This document shows, piece after piece, positions 43,317 through 51,367 of a DNA stretch of 64,000 nt. Source of the stretch: CBDDIP01 sp965229005 (lineage in GTDB: Bacteria; Actinomycetota; Acidimicrobiia; Acidimicrobiales; Ilumatobacteraceae); NCBI GenBank assembly GCA_965229005.1, contig CBDDIP010000002.1, forward strand, positions 2,666,001-2,730,000, in the 5' to 3' direction. The notes beneath the pieces were generated by a model. That model worked only from the letters and a program-made list of their open reading frames with translations. It searched no databases and had not been told where the DNA came from. How positions within the stretch are numbered: the stretch's first letter is position 1; every line of letters begins with the position of its first letter. The position numbers and the translations under genes were made by a program.

Positions 43317-44132
43317 TCAGTGATCGCCGGGCGCGTCGACGAGGGAGTCGAAGACCTCGCGCTCGATGAGGCCCCAGATGTGCTCGACGTGGTCGGTGAA
43401 CTCCTTGCTGCGCTTGCTGGCAAGGGTGCGCGGGCGCGGTGCATCGATGTCGATGACCTCGCGGACGCGGCCGGGGTGGGCGGCCAGGACGACCACGCGG
43501 TCGCCGAGGAACACCGCCTCGTCGAGCTGGTGAGTGATGAACACGACGGTCGTCTGGTTGCCCGACCACACGTTGAGGAGCTCCTGCTGCATCGCCTCGC
43601 GAGTCTGTGCGTCGAGCGCGGCGAACGGCTCGTCCATGAGCAGCAGATCGGGGTCCACGGCAAGGCCGCGAGCGAGGTTGACGCGCTGGCGCATGCCACC
43701 GGACAGCTCGTGCGGGTAGTAGTCCTCGTATCCACCGAGCCGAACGAGCTCGAGGCACTCGCGGGCGCGCGCGTCGTGCGACTTCTTCGACCCGCTGCGA
43801 CGTAGCTCCAGTCCGAGGCGCACGTTCTGCAACGTCGTTCGCCACGGCAGCAGCGAGTCCTGCTGGAAGATCATCGCCATCCGGTCGTCTGCGGGACGGG
43901 CCGGCTGGCCGCGCAGCTCGATCGTGCCGCTCGTCGGTTCGACGAGCCCGTTGATCGCCCGCAACAGGGTGGTCTTGCCGCAGCCGCTGGCGCCGACGAT
44001 GCAGAGGAACTCGCCCTCGCGCACGTCGAGGTCGATGCGCTCGATGGCCACCGTCGTCTGCTCGCCGCGGTGGTAGACCACCGACAGGTCGCGAACCCGG
44101 AGCAGTGCGTCGCCAGGCGTGTCTGCGGTCAT
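43317..44132 (-). CDS. NitT/TauT-type ABC transporter ATPase
   Basis: A 271-residue ATPase with Walker A GASGCGKTT, Q-loop FQQDSLLPW, signature LSGGMRQRVNLARGL, Walker B LLLMDEPFAALD and switch His in FITHQLDEA. The type matches SsuB/TauB/NrtD. It is the only ATPase of this type in the window, so it most likely energises the permease at 35275 although it lies 7 kb away on the other strand. GGGAG lies four bases before ATG 44132. It follows a SnoaL-like gene with a 61-bp gap. Confidence 0.92.
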   Translation of the reverse strand: MTADTPGDALLRVRDLSVVYHRGEQTTVAIERIDLDVREGEFLCIVGASGCGKTTLLRAINGLVEPTSGTIELRGQPARPADDRMAMIFQQDSLLPWRTTLQNVRLGLELRRSGSKKSHDARARECLELVRLGGYEDYYPHELSGGMRQRVNLARGLAVDPDLLLMDEPFAALDAQTREAMQQELLNVWSGNQTTVVFITHQLDEAVFLGDRVVVLAAHPGRVREVIDIDAPRPRTLASKRSKEFTDHVEHIWGLIEREVFDSLVDAPGDH

Positions 44133-44193
44133 GCTGCTCCCGTTGTCGTGGCGCCGGTGGTCGTGGCGCCGCCAGGCTGGTGGTCGACGGCGA

Positions 44194-44604
44194 TCACTGC
44201 CCCAGCTGACGCTGGATGGTGAGGATGTCGGTCCACCCATCCTCGCGGGCGATCAAGCCGTCGCGGAACTCGAACACGTGCAGCATGCTGAAGCTGAACG
44301 GGCGATCGTCGCCGCGAAGGCCGAACGGTGTACCGATGGCCACTGCATGGAACATCGACCAGTCGAAGAGCGCACCGTCCGCGTGCCAGCGCTCGGTGGT
44401 CGTGCAGCTGGTCAGGCGCATGTCCGTGAACAGGGCCTCGTAGGCGCGGCGGGCGGCGTCCTTGCCGGTCGAGATCACGTCGCCGCTGCTGCGCCTGCTG
44501 ACGTCGTCGACGAACGTGGCCAGCACGCCGTCGATGTCGCCGGCGACTTCGCGATCGAAGTGGCGGTCGACGAGCTCATCCATCGCGGCAGCGTCCCGGG
44601 TCAC
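44194..44604 (-). CDS. SnoaL-like / NTF2-fold protein
   Basis: A 136-residue protein with the NTF2-like cone fold of SnoaL-type and ketosteroid-isomerase-type proteins: MDELVDRHFDREVAGDIDGVLATFVDDV at the start, and FSFSMLHVFEFRDGLIAREDGWTD at the end. The fold serves isomerases, cyclases and hydratases; the catalytic residues are not clear. The GTG start at 44604 lies 22 bp after a TAAC repeat and has no ribosome-binding site, so leaderless expression is likely. ATG 44583 is an alternative. Confidence 0.78.
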   Translation of the reverse strand: MTRDAAAMDELVDRHFDREVAGDIDGVLATFVDDVSRRSSGDVISTGKDAARRAYEALFTDMRLTSCTTTERWHADGALFDWSMFHAVAIGTPFGLRGDDRPFSFSMLHVFEFRDGLIAREDGWTDILTIQRQLGQ

Positions 44605-44627
44605 GGTGCCACCGTGGCCCCGGTCTC

Positions 44628-44643
44628 GTTACGGCCGCCGTTA
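44628..44643 (-). promoter_or_regulatory. TAAC direct repeat upstream of the SnoaL-ATPase unit
   Basis: On minus, TAACGG (44643-44638) and TAACGA (44631-44626) are 12 bp apart and end 22 bp before GTG 44604. The divergent CoA-transferase gene on plus starts 50 bp away and has no copy of its own. Confidence 0.72.
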
Positions 44644-44692
44644 CGGCCGATCCGGCGGACCGCCGAGACGATCGGACGCATAGCGTTGTCTC

Positions 44693-45823
44693 GTGACAGC
44701 TCCTCTCGACGGTGTCCTGGTGGTCTCCCTGGAGCAGGCGGTCGCGGCACCGCTGGCGTCGTGCCGGCTGGCCGACGCCGGGGCGCGGGTGATCAAGGTG
44801 GAGCGCCCCGAGGGCGACTTCGCCCGCGGCTACGACGTCGCCGCCAACGGTGCGTCGAGCTACTTCGCCTGGATCAACCGGGGCAAGGAGTCGATCGCCC
44901 TCGACCTGCGCGACGAGGCCGACGTCGCCGTGCTGGAGGCGATGCTCGATCGGGCCGACGTCTTCATCCAGAACCTGGCCGTCGGCGCCGCGGCTCGCCT
45001 CGGCTTCGGCGGCGAGGCGCTGCGTCAGCGCCACCCCCGGCTGGTCGTCTGTGAGATGTCCGGGTACGGGCCGTCGGGTCCGCGGACCCATGCGAAGGCC
45101 TACGACCTGCTCGTGCAGGCGGAGAGCGGGCTGCTGTCGGTGTCCGGGCCTCCGGGCCCGCTCGGTCGCGTCGGCGTGTCCGTCGTCGACATCGGCACCG
45201 GTCTCAACGCTGCGTTGGCGATCACCGAGGCGCTGTACCGCCGGCAGGTGACCGGCGAGGGAGCGCTGCTGCACGTGTCGTTGTTCGACTCGATCGCCGA
45301 GTGGATGGCGGTGCCGCTGATGCACTTCGAGCACCTCGGCAGCGCTCCTGAACGCGTTGGTCTGGCGCATCCGTCCATCGCTCCGTACGGCGCGTTCGTG
45401 ACGGCCGACGGCGCGACGATCCTGATCTCCGTGCAATCCGACCGCGAGTGGGCGGTGCTGTGCACATCGGTGATCGGCGATCCGGCGTTGGCCGATGACG
45501 TCCGCTTCGCCACGAACGAGGCTCGCGTCGCGCACCGAGCCGAGACCGATGAACTGGTCGCAGCGGCGTTTGCGCGACGAGACCAGGCGGCGTTGATCGC
45601 CGAGCTCGAGACGGCGCGCATCGCCTACGGGCTGGTCAACGACGTTGCCGGGCTCGCCGCCCACCCGCACCTGCGTCGCACATCCGTGCACCACTCGCTC
45701 GGCGACGTGGACGTCCCGGCCTCGCCCATCCGCAGCGATTGGGACGTCGACGAGGCCGCGATGCCTGCGCTGGACGAGCACGGCGCGGCCATCCGCGCCG
45801 AGTTCGCACCCGCCGGTTCGTGA
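44693..45823 (+). CDS. CaiB/BaiF family III CoA-transferase
   Basis: A 376-residue family III CoA-transferase. The Asp that forms the acyl anhydride is probably D138 in KAYDLLVQAESGLLSVSG, the family's 'YDxxxQAxSG' motif. SGYGPSGP precedes it. It would move CoA between an acyl-CoA product and an incoming acid, saving ATP. GTG 44693 has no ribosome-binding site. It differs from the racemase at 28595, which has the His-Asp-Glu set. Confidence 0.9.
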   Translation: MTAPLDGVLVVSLEQAVAAPLASCRLADAGARVIKVERPEGDFARGYDVAANGASSYFAWINRGKESIALDLRDEADVAVLEAMLDRADVFIQNLAVGAAARLGFGGEALRQRHPRLVVCEMSGYGPSGPRTHAKAYDLLVQAESGLLSVSGPPGPLGRVGVSVVDIGTGLNAALAITEALYRRQVTGEGALLHVSLFDSIAEWMAVPLMHFEHLGSAPERVGLAHPSIAPYGAFVTADGATILISVQSDREWAVLCTSVIGDPALADDVRFATNEARVAHRAETDELVAAAFARRDQAALIAELETARIAYGLVNDVAGLAAHPHLRRTSVHHSLGDVDVPASPIRSDWDVDEAAMPALDEHGAAIRAEFAPAGS

Positions 45824-45826
45824 TGC

Positions 45827-46807
45827 TCAGGCCGGGCTGATCGCCACGGGACGGCCGCTGCTCGCCGACGTGGCGACGGCCTCGAGGACCTCGATGTTGT
45901 GGACCAGTTCGGCATCGCTGAACGGGTAGGTCGCGGTGCCCTCGATCGCTGCGGCGAACGCCTCCAGGTTGGCGCGCACCGCGTCGACGGCGCCCGGCAC
46001 GTGCAACGTCGCCGGCTGACCGCCGCGTGCACACGTCGTGACCGTCGCACCGGCGCCGACTTCGGGGTGATCGTCGTCGCGGACCTCCACCCACCCGTGC
46101 GATCCGAACAGCGCCAGTCGCCCGTAGAACGGGGTGGCCGATACGGCCGACACCGCGGCGGTCGTTCCGCCGGCGAATCGGAGGTGGACGGAGACGACGT
46201 CGCCGCAGGGCAGGGCGAGGATGCGCGAGGCGGTGTGCGCATGGACCTCGGCCACCGGACCGAGCATCGCGATCAGCGCGTCGGTGAGGTGCACGCCCAT
46301 CGCCGTCATCCCGGCCGCCGGTGCCTCTTCGAACGAGCCGCGCCAGTGATCGGCGGAGAGGTCGAGGAAGCGGTCGTGGCTCATCGCCGCCTCGGCGTGG
46401 AGGATGGTGCCGAGCTCACCCGACGCGACCATCGCCCGTGCGAGCTGCATCGGCGACTCGAAGCGGCGCTCGTGTCCGACGCCGAGCACGACGCCCGCGT
46501 CGCGGCAGGCGGCGACGGCCTCACGGGCCGAGTCAGCGGTGAGCGTCAGTGGCTTCTCGCAGAACACGTGCTTGCCGGCAGCGGCGGTGGCGACGATCGC
46601 TGCGGCGTGCTCGGAGTGCGGCACGCACAGGACGACCGCATCGACGTCGGGGTGCGCCAGTGCATCACCGAGGCGCGTCGAGTCGGCTCCGGCCGCAGGG
46701 TTGGTGTCGACGGTCATCACCAGCTCGAGTGCCTCGCTGGCGTTGATCTTGCCGATCAGGTGGTGGCCCCACCAGCCGAGCCCGACGACGGCGACACGAA
46801 CGGTCAC
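45827..46807 (-). CDS. Gfo/Idh/MocA-family oxidoreductase
   Basis: A 326-residue protein. The N-terminal Rossmann domain begins VRVAVVGLGWWGHHL, has AVVLCVPHSEHA and the Lys motif FCEKPLTLTADSA. The C-terminal beta-sheet domain follows (GVHLTDALIAMLGPVAEVHA). NAD(P)-dependent oxidation or reduction of a sugar-like or cyclic alcohol is typical. The GTG start overlaps the stop of the preceding LLM gene (GTGA). It is the last gene of a three-gene operon. Confidence 0.88.
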   Translation of the reverse strand: MTVRVAVVGLGWWGHHLIGKINASEALELVMTVDTNPAAGADSTRLGDALAHPDVDAVVLCVPHSEHAAAIVATAAAGKHVFCEKPLTLTADSAREAVAACRDAGVVLGVGHERRFESPMQLARAMVASGELGTILHAEAAMSHDRFLDLSADHWRGSFEEAPAAGMTAMGVHLTDALIAMLGPVAEVHAHTASRILALPCGDVVSVHLRFAGGTTAAVSAVSATPFYGRLALFGSHGWVEVRDDDHPEVGAGATVTTCARGGQPATLHVPGAVDAVRANLEAFAAAIEGTATYPFSDAELVHNIEVLEAVATSASSGRPVAISPA

Positions 46808-47823
46808 GAGAGTTGCGGCAGCACGTCGGCGGCGAAGCGACGCAACGATCGGACGACGTCGTCGTGGGCGATGCCGGCAAGGTTGACGAAGAGCAGGACA
46901 CGGTCGATGCCGAGGTCGGCGAGCCGCCGAAGACCTGCCACGCACGTGTCCGGATCGCCGCAGAGCGCGGTGTCCAGCAGGCTCGTGCCGTCGGCGAGCT
47001 CGAACGGGTTCCGTGGCGCCTCGTTGCGCTCCTGCCCAGGCGCAGCGGCCACACGAGCCGCGGCCTCGAGGAACTGCGCGTAGGGCGCCAGGAAACCGCG
47101 CTGCGCCTCCTCGTCGGAGTCGGCGCAGTACATGCCGCGGGCCACGGTGACGGGTGCCGGCGCATCCGGTCCTGCGGCCGCGTCGACGTGGGCGCGGAAG
47201 CGCTGGACCGTGTCCGCCACCACCGAGTGTGGTGTCGCCTGGCCGAGCAAGGCACCCCATCCTTCGCGTGCGCACCGTTGCAGTCCGCTGTCGCTCCCGG
47301 TGGCCAACCAGAGCGGCGGATGCGGTTGCTGCAGCGGTCGCGGCTGCGGTGAGGCGGCGTCGTACTGGTGGAACTTGCCGTCGAAGGCGAACGGTCGATC
47401 CGCGGCCCAGGACTGCAGCAGCAACGACAGTGCCTCCTCGAAACGATCGGTACCTTCGTCGAAGCGGATGCCGAAGCCGTGGTACTCGGTCCACTGGTAG
47501 CCGCGGCCGACACCGACGTCGAGGCGTCCGCCGCTCAGGTGGTCCACCAGTGCCGTCGATTCGGCGAGGCGAACGGGATCATGGAACGGGAGCACCAGGA
47601 CGGCGGTCCCGAGCCGGATGCGCGAGGTGCGGGCAGCGAGGTGGGAGAGCAGTGCCAGCGAGTCGCTGGTGATGCCGTGACGGCTGAAGTGGTGCTCGGT
47701 CAGCCACACCGATTCGAAGCCGAGCTCCTCGGCGAGCACGCACTGCTCGATGAGGTCGCGGTAGCGCTGACCCTGGTCCGAACCCTCGGGCCACTGGGCT
47801 GTCTGGAAGAGGCCGACCTTCAC
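46804..47823 (-). CDS. LLM-class flavin-dependent oxidoreductase
   Basis: A 339-residue LLM protein: ELGFESVWLTEHHFSRHGI, RTSRIRLGTAVLVLPFHDPVRLAESTALVDHLSGGRLDVGVGRGYQ and HPPLWLATGSDSGLQRC. The GTG start overlaps the enol-lactone-hydrolase-like gene's stop, and its stop overlaps the Gfo/Idh start. EHHFS is typical of monooxygenases in the luciferase branch. Substrate unknown. Confidence 0.89.
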   Translation of the reverse strand: MKVGLFQTAQWPEGSDQGQRYRDLIEQCVLAEELGFESVWLTEHHFSRHGITSDSLALLSHLAARTSRIRLGTAVLVLPFHDPVRLAESTALVDHLSGGRLDVGVGRGYQWTEYHGFGIRFDEGTDRFEEALSLLLQSWAADRPFAFDGKFHQYDAASPQPRPLQQPHPPLWLATGSDSGLQRCAREGWGALLGQATPHSVVADTVQRFRAHVDAAAGPDAPAPVTVARGMYCADSDEEAQRGFLAPYAQFLEAAARVAAAPGQERNEAPRNPFELADGTSLLDTALCGDPDTCVAGLRRLADLGIDRVLLFVNLAGIAHDDVVRSLRRFAADVLPQLS

Positions 47824-48620
47824 GAAGCGCTCGGCGCCGCGGTGAGGAACGGGAGCACCGCGTCGGTGAACGCTGCTCCGGCTTCGAGCGGGGTGAGGTG
47901 GCCGGCGCCCTCGAGCACGACGAGCTCGGCACCGGGGACGCGACCGGCCATGTCGGCCATCACTGCCACCGGAGCGGCGGGGTCCTCGCTGCCGACGACG
48001 AACAGCGTCGGCGCGCCGATCTCGCCGAGGCGGGGCAGGTAGCCGAGGCCCTGCACGGCTCGGGCGCACCCGATGAACCCATCGGTGGCCGTTCCCAGTG
48101 CTCGTGCGCGGACCTCGTCGACGAGCTCCGGACGTGCGGCTCGGAAGGGTGCGCTGAACCACCGCTCGACCGAGCTGTCGATCACGGGCCCGAGGCCGTG
48201 GGCCTCGATCGTGGCGATCGAGCTGTCCCACATCGCCCGGTACGCATCGGGCGCGTCGGCGCGGCAGTCGGCGACGACGATCCGCTCGACGCGCTCGGGG
48301 GCGTCCAGCGCCAGTGCCATCGCGATGATCGCGCCGAGCGAGACGCCCATCACGCTCGCCCGTCCGATGCCGAGGTCGTCCATCACCGCCAGCACGTCGT
48401 CGCGCAGGACATCCAAGCTGTACGGCGGTGGTGTCGCCGAGCTGGCGCCGTGGCCGCGGAAGTCGGGACGAACGACGCGGAAGTGGGGGAGGAGCGCGTC
48501 CATCTGCTGCTGCCAGACGTCGCCGTCGGTGGCCAGTGAGTGCAGGCACAGCAGCACGGGCGCGTCGTCGGGGCCGTCGACGCGGACGTGGAGGTCGACG
48601 CCGTGTGCGCGCGTGTGCAT
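47820..48620 (-). CDS. Alpha/beta hydrolase, 3-oxoadipate enol-lactonase (PcaD)-like
   Basis: A 266-residue alpha/beta hydrolase. It shows LCLHSLATDGDVW, VVRPDFRGHGASS, the nucleophile S94 in MGVSLGAIIA, the acid in GSEDPAAP and the His in GAGHLTPLE. The overall pattern is that of 3-oxoadipate enol-lactonases, which would follow a muconolactone isomerase. I chose ATG 48620, 23 bp after the TAAC repeat, over a longer frame that would start inside the repeat region. It heads the operon with an LLM and a Gfo/Idh enzyme. Confidence 0.83.
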   Translation of the reverse strand: MHTRAHGVDLHVRVDGPDDAPVLLCLHSLATDGDVWQQQMDALLPHFRVVRPDFRGHGASSATPPPYSLDVLRDDVLAVMDDLGIGRASVMGVSLGAIIAMALALDAPERVERIVVADCRADAPDAYRAMWDSSIATIEAHGLGPVIDSSVERWFSAPFRAARPELVDEVRARALGTATDGFIGCARAVQGLGYLPRLGEIGAPTLFVVGSEDPAAPVAVMADMAGRVPGAELVVLEGAGHLTPLEAGAAFTDAVLPFLTAAPSAS

Positions 48621-48644
48621 GAAGCGCACGATCCGCGTCCGCAC

Positions 48645-48660
48645 GTTACGAAGCGCATTA
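48645..48660 (-). promoter_or_regulatory. TAAC direct repeat upstream of the enol-lactonase-like operon
   Basis: On minus, TAATGC (48660-48655) and TAACGT (48648-48643) are 12 bp apart and end 23 bp before ATG 48620. It is the rightmost copy in the window. None was seen in the housekeeping genes from 49.4 kb on. Confidence 0.72.
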
Positions 48661-48721
48661 CTGGTGCCTCGCGTGCACACGGTCGCGTCACGTGATGCTC
48701 GCCAGGTGACGCGGAGCGGTG

Positions 48722-49336
48722 ATGATCGATGGCATGCCCATGCTTCCCGTCCTGCGTCATGACGATCTCGCCGCCGATCAACTCGAGGTGTGGAGCCAGG
48801 TCACCGGCGGCCGCCGCGCCGCCGCCCACGGTGGGTCGAGCGGTCTCGTCACCGCCGAAGGCGGTCTGATCGGGCCGTTCAACGCTTGGCTGCACGGCCC
48901 GGCCCTGGGGTTGCCGGCGGCGCAGCTCGGTGAGGCCGTGCGATTCGGGTCGAGCCTCGACCGGGCCACCCTGGAGCTCGTGATCTGCGTCGTCGCTGCC
49001 CACTGGCGAGCCGAGTTCGAGTACGTCGTGCACCGCCGCTACGCCGAGGAAGCTGGCGTCGCCGCCGCGTTGCTCGACGCCGTCGGACAGGGCGCAGAGG
49101 TCTCGTTCGCAGGTCCGGCTGAGCAGCTGGTGGTGGCGGTGACGCGCTCGCTGCTGGCCGACGGGCGAGTCCCCGCCGAGCTCGACGACCGCCTGCTCGG
49201 CGACCTCGGTGCCACGGGGGCGGCGGACCTCGTCACGACGGTCGGCTACTACACGATGGTCTCGTTCAACCTCAACGCCTTCGGCATCCCCAGGCCCGAG
49301 GGCTCGTCGGTGCCCTGGGCGACCCCGGGTGCGTGA
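48722..49336 (+). CDS. Carboxymuconolactone-decarboxylase family protein
   Basis: A 204-residue CMD-fold protein. The core LDRATLELVICVVAAHWRAEFEYVVHRRYAEEAGV matches the CMD helix pair, with E, W, E and the terminal His, and without an AhpD-type CXXC. It may decarboxylate a carboxy-lactone or act as an uncharacterised lyase. It differs from the CMD-like protein at 9027. Starts at 48722 or 48734 are possible. It is divergent from the enol-lactonase-like operon and last in the catabolic region before thrS. Confidence 0.78.
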   Translation: MIDGMPMLPVLRHDDLAADQLEVWSQVTGGRRAAAHGGSSGLVTAEGGLIGPFNAWLHGPALGLPAAQLGEAVRFGSSLDRATLELVICVVAAHWRAEFEYVVHRRYAEEAGVAAALLDAVGQGAEVSFAGPAEQLVVAVTRSLLADGRVPAELDDRLLGDLGATGAADLVTTVGYYTMVSFNLNAFGIPRPEGSSVPWATPGA

Positions 49337-49384
49337 CGTGCTCCCGAGCCACCAAATGCCCTGATCGGGACCGGTGGGCGCTCG

Positions 49385-49390
49385 TACACT
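49385..49390 (+). promoter_or_regulatory. -10 element of thrS (leaderless start)
   Basis: TACACT ends nine bases before ATG 49400, so transcription should start within about two bases of the start codon. No ribosome-binding site precedes the ATG. No T-box or long leader is present. Confidence 0.55.
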
Positions 49391-49399
49391 GGTGCGCCT

Positions 49400-51364
49400 A
49401 TGGCCGATATCTCGATCTCACTCCCGGATGGTTCGCAGCGCACGCTCCCCGAGGGCGCCACTGCGACCACCCTGGCGGAGTCCATCGGCTCACGGCTGGC
49501 CAAGGCCTCGGTGGCGGCCGTCGTCAACGGTGAGGAGTGGGACCTCGGTCGTCCACTGCCCGCCGACGCGACGGTGGCGATCATCACGGCCGACTCGGAT
49601 GCCGGCCGCCACGTGCTGCGCCACTCGACGTCGCACGTGCTCGCCCAAGCGGTGACGCAGCTGTTCCCCGGCGCCAAGTTCTCGATCGGCCCGGCCATCG
49701 AGGACGGCTTCTACTACGACTTCGACCTGCCCGAGGGGCGCACGTTCAACGACGACGACCTCGTCGCCATCGAGGCGCGCATGCGCGAGATCATGAAGGC
49801 CGACCAGCCGTTCGTGCGCTCCGAGCTCCCGGCAGCCGAGGCCCTGCAGCTGTTCGCCGACCAGCCGTACAAGTGCGAGATCATCGAGCGCGTCACGACC
49901 GGTGCGGCCGACGGTGTCGACGCGGACGAAGTCGGTGCCGGTGGCACGGTCAGCATCTACCGCAACTCGCCCGAGTTCGTGGACATGTGCCGTGGGCCGC
50001 ACGTGCCGAGCACGAGCCGCCTCGGTCAGTTCAAGCTGATGAAGGTCGCCGGCGCGTACTGGCGCGGCAACGAGAAGGGCCCGATGCTGCAGCGCATCTA
50101 CGGCACGGCATGGGAGAGCAAGGCCGCGCTGGAGGAGCACCTGCACCGCCTGGAGGAGGCCGAGAAGCGCGACCACCGCAAGCTGGCGACGGAGCTCGAC
50201 CTGTTGAGCTTCCCGTCCGAGCTCGGTGGCGGCCTTGCCGTGTGGCACCCCAAGGGGGCCATCATCCGCAAGACGATGGAGGACTACAGCCGCCAGCGTC
50301 ACGTCGACGGCGACTACCAGTTCGTGTACACGCCGCACCTCACCAAGCAGGTGCTGTTCGAGACGTCCGGTCACCTCGATTGGTACAAGGACGGCATGTA
50401 CCCGCCGATGGAGATGGACAACGGCGTCTACTACATGAAGCCGATGAACTGCCCGATGCACTGCTTGATCTTCCGCAGTCGTCAGCGCAGCTACCGCGAG
50501 CTGCCGCTGCGGTTGTTCGAGCTCGGCACGGTGTACCGCTACGAGCGCGCCGGCACGTTGCACGGCCTGATGCGCATCCGCGGCTTCACGCAGGACGACA
50601 GCCACATCTACTGCACGGAGGATCAGCTCCAGGACGAGATCGCCTCGTTGCTCGAGTTCGTCATCTCGGTGCTGCGCGCCTTCGGGTTCGAGGACTTCCA
50701 GTTCTACCTGAGCACGAAGGATCCGGAGAAGTACGTCGGCAGCGACGAGATCTGGGAGAAGGCCACCGAGGCGCTGCGCAGCGCGTTGGATCGCTACGGG
50801 CTGGAGTACGCGATCAAGGAAGGCGATGCGGCGTTCTACGGACCGAAGATCGACATCGACGTCAAGGACGCCATCGGCCGCCGCTGGCAGCTGAGCACGA
50901 TCCAGGCCGACTTCAACCACCCCGATCGCTTCCAGCTCGAGTACGTCGGCGCGGACAACGCCCGCCACCGCCCGATCATGTTGCACCGCGCCCTGTTCGG
51001 CTCGATCGAACGGTTCTTCGGTGTGCTGCTGGAGCACTACGCCGGCAACTTCCCGGCGTGGCTCGCGCCGGTGCAGGCACGCGTGTTGCCGGTCGCCACG
51101 GCGCACGAGGCGTACGCCCATGAGGTCGCGGCGCGGTTGCGCAGCGAGGGCTTCCGCGTCGACGTGGTGGACGCCAACGATCAGCTCGGCAAGCGGATCC
51201 GCGCGGCGAAGATGGAGAAGCTGCCGTACGTGCTCGTCGTCGGTGACGATGACGTGGCCGCCAAGACGTTGGGCGTCAACCCGCGCGGCGGCGAGGTCGA
51301 GCGCGGTGTCGCGCTGGACACGTTCGTGGATCGCCTCACGGCGGACGTCGACAGCCGCACCTGA
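49400..51364 (+). CDS. thrS: Threonyl-tRNA synthetase
   Basis: A 654-residue class II synthetase that charges tRNA-Thr. The domains run in the usual order. A TGS domain spans residues 1-62. The editing domain has its zinc/His motif HSTSH (H75, H79). The catalytic core has MKPMNCPMHCLIFRS (the zinc Cys), RYERAGTLHGLMRIRGFTQDD and RPIMLHRALFGSIERFFGVL. The anticodon-binding domain ends the protein. The length is normal. It opens a series with HIT, pgsA and PIM acyltransferase genes, as in mycobacteria. Confidence 0.98.
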   Translation: MADISISLPDGSQRTLPEGATATTLAESIGSRLAKASVAAVVNGEEWDLGRPLPADATVAIITADSDAGRHVLRHSTSHVLAQAVTQLFPGAKFSIGPAIEDGFYYDFDLPEGRTFNDDDLVAIEARMREIMKADQPFVRSELPAAEALQLFADQPYKCEIIERVTTGAADGVDADEVGAGGTVSIYRNSPEFVDMCRGPHVPSTSRLGQFKLMKVAGAYWRGNEKGPMLQRIYGTAWESKAALEEHLHRLEEAEKRDHRKLATELDLLSFPSELGGGLAVWHPKGAIIRKTMEDYSRQRHVDGDYQFVYTPHLTKQVLFETSGHLDWYKDGMYPPMEMDNGVYYMKPMNCPMHCLIFRSRQRSYRELPLRLFELGTVYRYERAGTLHGLMRIRGFTQDDSHIYCTEDQLQDEIASLLEFVISVLRAFGFEDFQFYLSTKDPEKYVGSDEIWEKATEALRSALDRYGLEYAIKEGDAAFYGPKIDIDVKDAIGRRWQLSTIQADFNHPDRFQLEYVGADNARHRPIMLHRALFGSIERFFGVLLEHYAGNFPAWLAPVQARVLPVATAHEAYAHEVAARLRSEGFRVDVVDANDQLGKRIRAAKMEKLPYVLVVGDDDVAAKTLGVNPRGGEVERGVALDTFVDRLTADVDSRT

Positions 51365-51367
51365 GGT

